Both the position numbers and the translations under genes were made by a program. The notes under the pieces are model-generated. The model was not told where the DNA came from and made no database searches. It saw nothing but the letters and a program-made list of their open reading frames with translations. DNA of 64,000 nt from Cohnella fermenti (lineage in GTDB: Bacteria > Bacillota > Bacilli > Paenibacillales > Paenibacillaceae): positions 1 through 64,000 of the forward strand of contig NZ_SSOB01000009.1 in the NCBI RefSeq assembly GCF_004801405.1. Reading direction: 5' to 3'. Positions 35,159 to 43,731 of the stretch are shown here, piece after piece (the stretch's first letter is position 1; each line of letters begins with the position of its first letter).

Positions 35159-36958
35159 TTACGCCGACAAGAAGCGGTACTGGGCGTCGATCAGGTTGCG
35201 ATAATGGCCGCCGTGCTTCATCAACTGCTCGTGGTTGCCCTGCTCGACGATGACGCCGTGATCGAGCACGACGATCAGGTCGGCGTGGCGGATGGTGGAC
35301 AGGCGGTGGGCGACGATGAACGACGTCCGATCCGCGAGCAGCGTGCGCATCGCTTCCTGGATGCGCAGCTCGGTCTCCGTGTCGATGCTGGCCGTTGCCT
35401 CGTCGAGAATGAGAATGCGCGGGTCGGCGAGCAGCGCCCGGGCGAAGCTGAGCAGTTGCCGCTGTCCCATCGACAGCGCGCTGCCCCGCTCCTCCACCTC
35501 GGTGTCGTAACCGCCCGGCAGGTTCGAGATGAACTCGTGCGCCCGCACCGAACGGGCGGCCGCTTCCACTTCCGCGTCGGTCGCATCAGGGCGCCCGTAC
35601 CGGATATTGTCGCGGATCGTCCCCGAGAAAATAAACGTGTCCTGCATGACAATGCCGATCTGCTTGCGCAAGCTGTCGAGCTGGATGTCGCGGACGTCGA
35701 TGCCGTCGATCCGAACGCTTCCCTTGACCGTGTCATAGAACCGGCACAGCAGGTTCACGATCGTGCTCTTGCCCGAGCCGGTGTGGCCGACGAGCGCCAC
35801 GGTCATGCCCGGCTTGATGTTCAGGTTGATGCTGCGCAGTGCCGGACGGTCCGCCTCGTACCCGAACTCGACCTGGTCGAAGACGACCTCGCCCTTCACC
35901 TCGGGCAGCTCGATCGCCTCCTCCTTCTCCGCAACGGCCGGCTTCTCGTCCAGATACTCGAAGATGCGCTCGGCCGAGGACATCGAGATAAGCAGCTGCG
36001 AGTACATCTGCCCGAGACGGGTGATCGGCTCCCAGAAGTAGCCGATGTACGTAATAAAGGCGACCAGAAGGCCGACGGTCATATCCCCCGTACGGATCAG
36101 GTGCGTGCCGTAGAGCAGCAGAATCAGCGTGCCGACCGCGGACGTCACCTCGATGACCGGCCCGAACAGTTGGTTCAGCGCGGAAGCGAAGTTCCACGAG
36201 CGGATGTTGCTGCGGTTCATGCCGTCGAAGAACGCGATGTTCTCGTTCTCTTGGGCGAACGCCTGCGTAACGCGAATCCCCTGGATACTCTCGTTCAGAT
36301 GCGAATTGATGCGGGACTGCTTGATCCGCACCGTCTGCCAGGCGAAGCGGATTTTTTTCCGCAGGGCGGTTGAGACAAGGAACATGAGCGGCACCGTGAT
36401 CATGATCGCAAGGCCAAGCTTAAAGTTAAGTGCCAGCAGAATAAGGATAATGCCTGCGAGCTGGGCGATATCGATCGCCGAGTTGACGACGCCGTTCGTG
36501 AACAGGTCCTGCAGCGAATTGACGTCGTTCGTGACGCGAACGAGCACCGAGCCGGCGGGACGCTTGTCGAAGAAGCGGAAGCTCAGCCGCTGAATGTGAT
36601 TGAACAGCCGGGTGCGAAGATCGTAAATCACCTTCTGGCCGATCTCGTTCGTCTTCAGGATCGTGTAGCGCTGCGCCCACCACCGGAGCAGGAACATCGC
36701 CAGCATAACGCCCATGATCCCGGCCAGCAAGCCTCGGCTCCCCGTTCCGTCCTCGGGGCTCAGCGCCTTGTCGATCGCTTGGCTGATGAGGAACGGAATG
36801 GCGAGCTTCGTCAGCATTCCGAACACCGTCATGACGAAGACGACCTTGTTCACGTCGCTACGGTAAGGCTTGACGAAGGTGAACAGGCGCCCCATCTGCT
36901 TCCAGTTGAATGCCTTCTCGATCAGCTCGTCGTCTTGATACTTGAACTGGCGGCTCAT
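35159..36958 (-). CDS. ABC exporter half-transporter, catalytically competent ATP site
   Basis: A 599-residue half-transporter: six membrane helices (residues about 35-325) followed by an ATPase domain with Walker A HTGSGKST near 388 and Walker B ILILDEATASID with the catalytic glutamate. Its signature is the non-standard LSMGQ rather than LSGGQ. It overlaps the preceding exporter gene by 4 bp (ATGA), so the products almost certainly form a heterodimer, of the YheH/YknV multidrug-exporter kind. Substrate unknown. Confidence 0.9.
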   Translation of the reverse strand: MSRQFKYQDDELIEKAFNWKQMGRLFTFVKPYRSDVNKVVFVMTVFGMLTKLAIPFLISQAIDKALSPEDGTGSRGLLAGIMGVMLAMFLLRWWAQRYTILKTNEIGQKVIYDLRTRLFNHIQRLSFRFFDKRPAGSVLVRVTNDVNSLQDLFTNGVVNSAIDIAQLAGIILILLALNFKLGLAIMITVPLMFLVSTALRKKIRFAWQTVRIKQSRINSHLNESIQGIRVTQAFAQENENIAFFDGMNRSNIRSWNFASALNQLFGPVIEVTSAVGTLILLLYGTHLIRTGDMTVGLLVAFITYIGYFWEPITRLGQMYSQLLISMSSAERIFEYLDEKPAVAEKEEAIELPEVKGEVVFDQVEFGYEADRPALRSINLNIKPGMTVALVGHTGSGKSTIVNLLCRFYDTVKGSVRIDGIDVRDIQLDSLRKQIGIVMQDTFIFSGTIRDNIRYGRPDATDAEVEAAARSVRAHEFISNLPGGYDTEVEERGSALSMGQRQLLSFARALLADPRILILDEATASIDTETELRIQEAMRTLLADRTSFIVAHRLSTIRHADLIVVLDHGVIVEQGNHEQLMKHGGHYRNLIDAQYRFLSA

Positions 36959-38757
36959 CCCGTCACTCTCCTCTCTTGCCCGTTCGGCCGTTCGCGTTCG
37001 CTCTCTTCCGGTCGATCCGCATACTGCGTCTGATACGTCTCCCGGTAGAGTCCGGGCTGCCGGATCAATTGCTCGTGCTTGCCGCGCTGAACGACGCGCC
37101 CCTTCGCCATGACGAGAATCTCGTCCGCTTGCCGGAGCGAGGAGATGCGGTGTGCGATGATGAACGTCGTGCGGTCCTTCATCACCTCGCGGAGCGCCTG
37201 CTGGATGACGTGCTCCGTCTCCATATCGAGCGCGCTCGTCGAATCGTCCAGAATGAGGATGCGCGGCTGGAGCAGCAGCGCGCGGGCGATGGCGATCCGC
37301 TGCTTCTGACCGCCCGACAGCCCCATGCCCCGCTCCCCGACAATCGTATCGTAGCCGAGCGGCAGCTCCATGATAAAGTCGTGAGCCTGGGCCAGCTTGG
37401 CCGCCCGGACGATCTCCTCGTCCGATGCGTCCGCCTTGCCGTAGGCGATGTTCTCGCGGATCGTCGTCGAGAAGAGGAACGATTCCTGGAACACGATCGC
37501 CGATTGCCGGCGCAGCGTCGCCAGGTCGAGATCGCGGATATCGATGCCGTCCAGCGTAATCGAGCCGTCTCCGACATCGTACGCCCGCAGCAGCAGCTGC
37601 ACGATCGTCGACTTGCCCGAGCCCGTCCCGCCGAGCAAGCCGATGACCGATCCGGGAGGCGCATCCAGATCGATGCCCAGCAAGGCGGAAGGCTGCTTCT
37701 CGTGGTTCGGATAGCGGAAGCTGACGTCGCGGAACCGGATATGGCCGCGGATGTCCTTATCTTCAAGCACGATGGCGTGCTCGTTGTTCTTCACATGAAT
37801 CGGCTTGTTCAGCAGCTCCAGCAAGCGCTCTCCGGCCGCTTTGGACTGCGTATAGTTGTTGATCTGGAAGCCGAGGTTCCAGAGCGGCGCAACGATCATG
37901 CCGAGCATCCCGTTCATGGAGACGAGCGAGCCGAGCGTGAGCGACTTGTTGATGACCATGATTCCGCCCACGAGGAGCAGCAGCACGACGCTTGCGTTCG
38001 CAATAAATTCGATAGCGGGAAAATACTTCGCCCAGACGGAAGCGAGATTCAGGTGGTTGTCCCGATAGTTCTCGTTGCCGGAGCGGAACTTCTTCATCTC
38101 ATGCTCTTCGCTTGGGAACGACTTGACCGTCCGGACGCCCATGATGTTCTCCTGGACGCTGACCGTCAACCGGCTCACAGCCGCCCGGATCGAGCGGAAT
38201 ACCGGATGGATGCCGAGCTCGAACTTCACCGCGATGTAGCCGAGAACCGGAATGATCGCCATCGTCATGAGCGTGAGGCGCCAATCGATGGTCGCCATCA
38301 TGATGAAGCCGAACAGGACGAGGAAGGCGGTGTTCAGCAATTGCGCGAAGCCGAAGCCGATGAAGTTGCGAATGCCTTCGATGTCCGCCGTCAGGCGGGA
38401 CATGAGGTCGCCCGTTCGTGCCGTGTCGTAGAAGGGGAACGACAGCTCCTGCAGTTTCTTGTAGCTGGCCTGCCTTAACCGGTAAGCAAGGCGATTGCCG
38501 AGCCGCCCCCCGCTGAAGCCATGGACGTATTGGCTGCACGCCTTCAGGACGATAATTCCGACCGCGAGCAGGGCGAGCCCTGTGAGACCCGCGTATTCGC
38601 CCGGTACGATCATGTCGTCGATCAGCACCCGAAGCAGCAGCGGGTAGCCAAGCCCCAGCGCCGTAGCGACGGCCAGCCCGAGCACGGCGCCCAGGAGAAA
38701 TCCTTTGTCTTGCCAGAAAAACGCCCGCAATCCGCGAAAAACGTTCAAAACAGCCAC
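36955..38757 (-). CDS. ABC exporter half-transporter, degenerate ATP site
   Basis: A 600-residue half-transporter with six membrane helices (about 20-310) and an ATPase with Walker A GTGSGKST and canonical LSGGQ. Walker B reads ILILDDSTSALD, so aspartate replaces the catalytic glutamate. This complements the partner's LSMGQ: one composite site has Glu plus LSGGQ, the other Asp plus LSMGQ. The start is uncertain: a GTG at 38757 lies almost on top of AAGGAGG, whereas the TTG at 38748 has better spacing. Confidence 0.9.
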   Translation of the reverse strand: MAVLNVFRGLRAFFWQDKGFLLGAVLGLAVATALGLGYPLLLRVLIDDMIVPGEYAGLTGLALLAVGIIVLKACSQYVHGFSGGRLGNRLAYRLRQASYKKLQELSFPFYDTARTGDLMSRLTADIEGIRNFIGFGFAQLLNTAFLVLFGFIMMATIDWRLTLMTMAIIPVLGYIAVKFELGIHPVFRSIRAAVSRLTVSVQENIMGVRTVKSFPSEEHEMKKFRSGNENYRDNHLNLASVWAKYFPAIEFIANASVVLLLLVGGIMVINKSLTLGSLVSMNGMLGMIVAPLWNLGFQINNYTQSKAAGERLLELLNKPIHVKNNEHAIVLEDKDIRGHIRFRDVSFRYPNHEKQPSALLGIDLDAPPGSVIGLLGGTGSGKSTIVQLLLRAYDVGDGSITLDGIDIRDLDLATLRRQSAIVFQESFLFSTTIRENIAYGKADASDEEIVRAAKLAQAHDFIMELPLGYDTIVGERGMGLSGGQKQRIAIARALLLQPRILILDDSTSALDMETEHVIQQALREVMKDRTTFIIAHRISSLRQADEILVMAKGRVVQRGKHEQLIRQPGLYRETYQTQYADRPEESERERPNGQERRVTG

Positions 38758-39030
38758 TCCTCCTTGATGTCGGTTACGTGCGCAGTGTAACAGGAAGCGC
38801 TCTCCCCTTCAAACGACAAAGGAAAGGATATGGCGTCCTGGGGAGGGAGGAACTTCCCCGAACGCCCCGGTTCCCTTGGATTTCTTCGAAATGATGCCGT
38901 ATCCTCCCCTACTTGCCGCAGTCAATTCCCATTTCCGTGCAAAGAAGCGCAAACATAAGGAAAGGCCTTCCTCTATCGACGACACGATAGAAAAAGGCCG
39001 AATTTGAACCTATTCGAGCGCAAACGTGAA
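38758..39030. other. intergenic region dynA-ABC exporter
   Basis: Contains the start signals of the exporter pair on the left and the dynA terminator on the right. No gene is visible. Confidence 0.4.
38964..38999 (-). terminator. terminator of the dynA transcript
   Basis: Nested inverted repeat: outer arms GGCCTT / AAGGCC and inner arms CTATCG / CGATAG. Read leftward it is followed by TTTCCTTATG. It lies about 32 bp past the dynamin stop codon. Confidence 0.6.
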
Positions 39031-42000
39031 CTAAACGTGAACTTTCTGTGACGATAATGTGATCGTTGCCCATTGCTTCCGCAGGTCGTCCAGCTTCCGC
39101 TCCTCGCCCGCTTCCCCAATCGTGATCTCCAGCCCTTGCGCGAACGCGGTCAGTTCGCCCGCAAGCCCTTCGGCGGCGCGCGCCGAATCCGTGCGGAACG
39201 CGGCGGCGGTCCGCTCCGTCCAAACTTGCTTCACCTGCTCGAGCCAGACGTCGGCCTCGCGCAGCAGCTCCGCCTCCAACTCCTCGCGCAGCGCGGCCTT
39301 GGCGTTCTTCTCGAAGAAGTGCTTCGGGCTGCGGAAGGCGTTCCACAGCCGCTTCGCGTCTACGCCGAGCGCCGACGGGAACGGCTCGGAGAGTGGCAGC
39401 TCCAGCTTCGACTTCGCCGGAGCTTCGGGAACGAAGCCGTCGAGCGAAGCGGCGGCCGCCTCCTCTTCGATCCGTCTCGCCACAAGCTTATGAAGAGCGT
39501 TCTCCACGCGCAGGCCGGCCGAACGGAGCTCCTGCAGCAGATCTTCGCCGACGCTTCGCTGCAGATCCGCCCAGCAGGCCGGCAGCAGCTTTTTCAGATC
39601 GCGCCCGTCGTCCTGCAGCACCGACGGGTGGAAGGCGGCCATGAAGTGCTCGCCGAAGCGATACTTCACGCGCTGCCGCAGATGGTACAGTTGATCGCCC
39701 ATCTCCTGAACGATCGGCTGCACGGCCGCCTCGTTCTTCGACGATTCCATGCGCTCCTGCAGCTCGCGGGCGACGCCGAGCATCCGCTGCTTGCGCGCCT
39801 CCCTCGTGGCGGCATCCTCGTTCGCCGATTCCAGCAGCTTCGCCAACAGCCCGTCGATGCGCGCCAGCTCCTTCTGCGCAGCCGCGACGGCGAGGCCGCC
39901 GAGCTCCTCCTCGGAGAATTCGCGGAACGCCTTCTCGAAGGCTGCGAGGCCCGACGCCTGCAGCGCCGCAGCGGACCGCTCCCGCTTCGCCCGCAGTCCG
40001 TTCAGGCTCGACACCGGATACAGCCGCGGTTTGCGAATTCCGTGCTTCAGCAGTTGCGTCTCCACGTGCTCGGCGACGGAGTCCAGCTCTTCCCGCGAGG
40101 ATGCGAGATCGGCGGCGTTGATGAGGAAAAACATTTTGTCCAGCTCGAACACGTCCTTGACGCTTCCGAGCTGGTTCAAGAAGTTGCGGTCGGCTTCCGT
40201 GAACGCGTGGTTGTAGTAGGTCACGAACAGCACGGCATCCGCATCCTTGATGTACTGGAAGGCGACGCCGGTATGCCGGGCATTGATCGAATCCGCCCCC
40301 GGCGTATCGACGAGCACCGCCCCGCTCCGCGTCAGCGGAGCATCGATATGAAGGTCCGCCGAGGTGACGAAGCACGAGGCTTCCTCTTCCGCCACGAAGC
40401 GGCGATATTCCTCCTCTTCGGCCTTCAGCTCGAGGCCGAGCTTCTCCCCGTACCGGCTCCAGCCGGACGCGGCGGCGCGCAGGAACGCAAGATGCGGCCG
40501 TCCCTTCGGGTGGAGCTCATCCGGAGACATCCGCGCGGCGAGCCTCAGCAGGGAGCCGACATCGCCCGCCGCCCCTTCGATGTCCTTCTCCGGAATGCCG
40601 ATCCGGTTCAACGAATGAATGACGTCCTCTTGCATCGCCTCCGCCGTCTTCATCCGGATCAGCGCCGTTCCATGCGGATAGCCGTCCTCCGGCGGCACGA
40701 TCCGGTTGATCGTCGCCGTCGTCGGATTCGGCGACACGGGAAGCGCGGGCATGCCGACAAGCGCGTTGGCGAACGACGACTTGCCGGCGCTGAACGCGCC
40801 GAACAAGGCGATCGTGAAGCGGTTCGCCCGGAACCTCTCCGCCTTCGCCTTCAGCCCCTCCGCCTGCTTCCGCAGCATCGGGAACGGCGCCAGCAAGCCT
40901 GCCGCGCGCTCCAGAAGCTCTGCCGCGCCCTGCTGCGCGCCGATAAACGCCGTCTCCGGCTGGGCCGGCTCGCCCGCCGCCCGGTTCAAGGCTCCGCGCT
41001 CCGCCCCGGCCGCCTCCGCGATCGGCACTGCGGCCGTCTCGCCGCGCGCCCAATCCGTGCGCGTCGCCAGTTCGGCGGCATCGATCTCGCGCGGCGCCGG
41101 AAGAACCGCGTTCGCCGCTTCCGGCGCGTCCGGAAGCAGGCTGAGCAGCCCGCGCTCCGCCTCGCGTTCCTCTTCTTCCAGCGCGGCAAGCTGCGCCGCC
41201 GCCTCCTCGCCGGACGACAACTGTCCGCGTTCGGCAAGCAGCGTGCCGCGCTCCGCCTCGCGGGCCGGCTTCCGCGCCTCGTCCAGCTCCTCGGCGAGCA
41301 GCAGCGCCTCCCTGCGGACGAGCCCCTTAAGCGCCGCGCTGAGCTCCGAGGAGAAGTGCAGCGTCGCCTGGCCGTCCGCGGCCGCTCCCGGCTTCGCAAC
41401 CTGGCGAATCCAGTCCGGCGCGACGACGGGCGTCAGCTTCTCCAGCTTCGCCTCAAGCTCCGGCCCGCTCCGCCCGATCTCCTTCGCATCCTGCCGCAGC
41501 AGCTCCGCAACATGGCTCTGCACGTTCGCAGCCAACTGCCCGTTCAAGTCGCGGGCCAGCTCCTGCAGGCGGCGCTCGCGCTCCGCTTCGGTCTTGGCCG
41601 CGCCGCCGAACCAGCCGCCGGCCTTGAAGCCGCTCTGCAGGCACTCGAGCACTTCCCTGACGCGCTCGCGCGTCTCCGCCGGGGTCAGGTTCGCGTTGCC
41701 GAGCAGCTTGTCGAGCCGGTCGCGGAAGCCCAGCAGCCTCGTCTCGCCTTCCGCATCCAGCTCTGCCAGCCGCGCCTCGACCCGCTCGCGCTGCGCACCG
41801 AGGCGCGCGATCTCCTCAAGGCCTCCCGCTTGCTCGGCCAGCTCGTTCGCGCGCTCGGCATGGCCTTGCTTCACGTGCTCGCGGAACTGCTCGGCGAGGT
41901 ACTCCGCCGACCTCCCGGCGCTGCGCAGCATGAGCGGCGCCCGGAGCGGCTTCAGCGCTTCGATGACGCCGATCAGCTCCTCCCATTGCGAGAGCGGATG

Positions 42001-42747
42001 CTCCGGCTCGCGCAGCGACAGGAAGAGAATGCCGGCCGGCTCGATCTGCCAGTTGCTCATCGCCTGGCGCAGTCCATCGCGGAACGCCGCGAAGCCGACC
42101 TCCTCTTCCCGGTGCTTGTCGATCATATTGACGATCAGATAAGTAGGCTTGCCCCAGCGATGGAGCGTCCGCATGAAGCGGAAGTTCACTTCCGAGAGCA
42201 CGTGGTTGTAGTCGCTGACGAAGAACACGACGTCAGCCAGATGAAGGGCGGATTCCGTCGCGGCGCGGTGGGCCCCGTCGGTCGAGTCCACCCCCGGCGT
42301 ATCGACGAGCGCCAGCCCCCCGCGCAGCAAGGGAACCGGATAAGTCACGTCGATCGACGCGACACCCTCTCCGTCGATGGCCAGATCGCTAAGCCGTTCG
42401 ACCGGCAGGTTCGGCGTCTCGACGACGCTCCCGTCCTTCGCGCGGAACAGAACGTGGGCGCCCGGCTCCCCATCGCGGACGGTGACGACGTTAGCCGTCG
42501 TCGGAATCGGCGACGACGGCAGCAGCGGCGCCTCCATAAGCGCGTTGACGAGCGTCGACTTGCCGGCGGAGAAGTGTCCGCAGAACGCGATCGTGAGCAG
42601 CCCCCTGTCCAGCTTGTCGGCGAGTTCGCCGAATTTCTCTTCCTGAATGCCGTCGCCTGCCGCTCCGGCCGTCTCTCCCATTCGCCGCAGCGCATTCCCG
42701 TACTTCGTTAATTCCATCTGATTCGTATCCGTCCCATGTAGCGTCAT
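39031..42747 (-). CDS. dynA: DynA-type bacterial dynamin with two GTPase domains
   Basis: A 1238-residue tandem dynamin, slightly longer than Bacillus DynA (about 1190). GTPase 1: G1 GHFSAGKST near residue 57, G2 PIPTTANVV, G3 DTPGVDST, G4 NMIDKH. GTPase 2: G1 GAFSAGKSS near 650, G2 PNPTTATIN, G3 DTPGADS, G4-like NAADLASS. Long helical stalk segments follow each. The family tethers and fuses membranes and protects against membrane stress and phage in Bacillus. The start chosen has AAAGGA 7 bp upstream; an opening 92 codons longer overlaps the endonuclease III gene and reads as an out-of-frame shadow of it. Confidence 0.92.
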   Translation of the reverse strand: MTLHGTDTNQMELTKYGNALRRMGETAGAAGDGIQEEKFGELADKLDRGLLTIAFCGHFSAGKSTLVNALMEAPLLPSSPIPTTANVVTVRDGEPGAHVLFRAKDGSVVETPNLPVERLSDLAIDGEGVASIDVTYPVPLLRGGLALVDTPGVDSTDGAHRAATESALHLADVVFFVSDYNHVLSEVNFRFMRTLHRWGKPTYLIVNMIDKHREEEVGFAAFRDGLRQAMSNWQIEPAGILFLSLREPEHPLSQWEELIGVIEALKPLRAPLMLRSAGRSAEYLAEQFREHVKQGHAERANELAEQAGGLEEIARLGAQRERVEARLAELDAEGETRLLGFRDRLDKLLGNANLTPAETRERVREVLECLQSGFKAGGWFGGAAKTEAERERRLQELARDLNGQLAANVQSHVAELLRQDAKEIGRSGPELEAKLEKLTPVVAPDWIRQVAKPGAAADGQATLHFSSELSAALKGLVRREALLLAEELDEARKPAREAERGTLLAERGQLSSGEEAAAQLAALEEEEREAERGLLSLLPDAPEAANAVLPAPREIDAAELATRTDWARGETAAVPIAEAAGAERGALNRAAGEPAQPETAFIGAQQGAAELLERAAGLLAPFPMLRKQAEGLKAKAERFRANRFTIALFGAFSAGKSSFANALVGMPALPVSPNPTTATINRIVPPEDGYPHGTALIRMKTAEAMQEDVIHSLNRIGIPEKDIEGAAGDVGSLLRLAARMSPDELHPKGRPHLAFLRAAASGWSRYGEKLGLELKAEEEEYRRFVAEEEASCFVTSADLHIDAPLTRSGAVLVDTPGADSINARHTGVAFQYIKDADAVLFVTYYNHAFTEADRNFLNQLGSVKDVFELDKMFFLINAADLASSREELDSVAEHVETQLLKHGIRKPRLYPVSSLNGLRAKRERSAAALQASGLAAFEKAFREFSEEELGGLAVAAAQKELARIDGLLAKLLESANEDAATREARKQRMLGVARELQERMESSKNEAAVQPIVQEMGDQLYHLRQRVKYRFGEHFMAAFHPSVLQDDGRDLKKLLPACWADLQRSVGEDLLQELRSAGLRVENALHKLVARRIEEEAAAASLDGFVPEAPAKSKLELPLSEPFPSALGVDAKRLWNAFRSPKHFFEKNAKAALREELEAELLREADVWLEQVKQVWTERTAAAFRTDSARAAEGLAGELTAFAQGLEITIGEAGEERKLDDLRKQWATITLSSQKVHV

Positions 42748-42794
42748 TTCGATATCCTTTCCCCGATGCGGAAGCGTCTCCCGACGCTCGATCC

Positions 42795-43538
42795 TCAAGA
42801 TTCGTTGGCTTGCTTCGCCTTGCTGCTTGCGCGGCTGCCCGCGGCCGCCTTCGGCTTCTCGGCCTTGGCAGGCTTGCGGGCGGGAGCCGGCTTCAGCGCC
42901 GCCTTCATCCGCCGCTTGCCCTCCGGACAGACGTCCATAAGCGGACACACCGGACACGCGGGGTTCTGCGCCTTGCAATGATATCGCCCGAAGAAAATAA
43001 GCCGGTGATGCGTAATCGTCCACTCCTCGCGAGGAACGAGCTTCATCAGCCGCTTCTCCACCTCGAGCACGCTGTCGTCCGCCTTCGCGATGCCCAGCCG
43101 CTTGGAGACGCGCTCCACATGGGTGTCGACGGCGATCGCGGGCACGTCGAACGCATTGGAGACGACGACGTTGGCCGTCTTCCGCCCGACGCCGGGAAGC
43201 TCTGTCAGCTCCTCATGGCGGCGCGGCACTTCTCCGTCGTATTTATCGATAAGAATCCGGCTCAGCTTCTGGATGTTCGCCGCCTTGTTGCGGTACAAGC
43301 CGATACGGCGAATGTCGTTCTCGAGCTCCTCGAGCGGAACGGCCAAGTAATCGTCCGGCTTCCGATACTTCTCGAAGAGCGAAGCCGTCACCTTGTTGAC
43401 CGTCTCGTCCGTGCATTGGGCAGACAGCAGCACCGCGATCGTCAGCTCGAACGGGTTGCGATGGTTAAGCTCGCAGTGCGCATCCGGGAACATGCCGGCT
43501 ATCGTATCCAGTATATGCCTCATTCTCGCAGCGTTCAT
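42795..43538 (-). CDS. nth: endonuclease III
   Basis: Base-excision repair glycosylase/AP lyase for oxidised pyrimidines. Residues 1-210 match the family: SAQCTDETVNK, the helix-hairpin-helix LPGVGRKTANVV with the catalytic lysine, AVDTHVERVSKRLG with the catalytic aspartate, and the iron-sulfur cluster motif C-x6-C-x2-C-x5-C (CKAQNPACPVCPLMDVC). A 35-residue Lys/Ala-rich tail (KPAPARKPAKAEKPKAAAG) is an addition, probably disordered and DNA-binding. TTGGAG precedes the ATG. It lies 47 bp upstream of dynA. Confidence 0.95.
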   Translation of the reverse strand: MNAARMRHILDTIAGMFPDAHCELNHRNPFELTIAVLLSAQCTDETVNKVTASLFEKYRKPDDYLAVPLEELENDIRRIGLYRNKAANIQKLSRILIDKYDGEVPRRHEELTELPGVGRKTANVVVSNAFDVPAIAVDTHVERVSKRLGIAKADDSVLEVEKRLMKLVPREEWTITHHRLIFFGRYHCKAQNPACPVCPLMDVCPEGKRRMKAALKPAPARKPAKAEKPKAAAGSRASSKAKQANES

Positions 43539-43665
43539 AAGATAACTCCAATCTTCCTATCGACAGGAATATAGCAAGACGATTTACCTTCCCAAGTGTA
43601 CCGAATCTTCGGACGGGCGGCAACACCCTTCCCGAACGGGAATGCCCCGGACAACGTATTATTTG

Positions 43666-43709
43666 TGGAAAAGACCGCCCTCCCGATCCCGAAGGATCGC
43701 GGAGGACGG
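43666..43709 (-). terminator. terminator of the SLH protein gene
   Basis: CCGCCCTCCCGATCC pairs with GGATCGCGGAGGACGG around a short CGAA loop, and the leftward side continues GTCTTTTCC. It lies about 20 bp past the stop codon of the SLH-domain gene. Confidence 0.65.
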
Positions 43710-43731
43710 CCTCAACGGCGCTCGATTGCGA

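Noticed and set aside
39073-42711. A 1200-codon open frame on the plus strand
   Set aside because: It is the antisense shadow of dynA caused by GC-rich codon use; it has no ribosome binding site and its Arg/Leu/Gln-rich product matches nothing. Similar shadows lie opposite parC, rhaEW, catalase and the FNT gene.
42748-43023. 92-codon N-terminal extension of the dynamin
   Set aside because: It lies wholly within the nth gene region and upstream of the start codon that has a good ribosome binding site.
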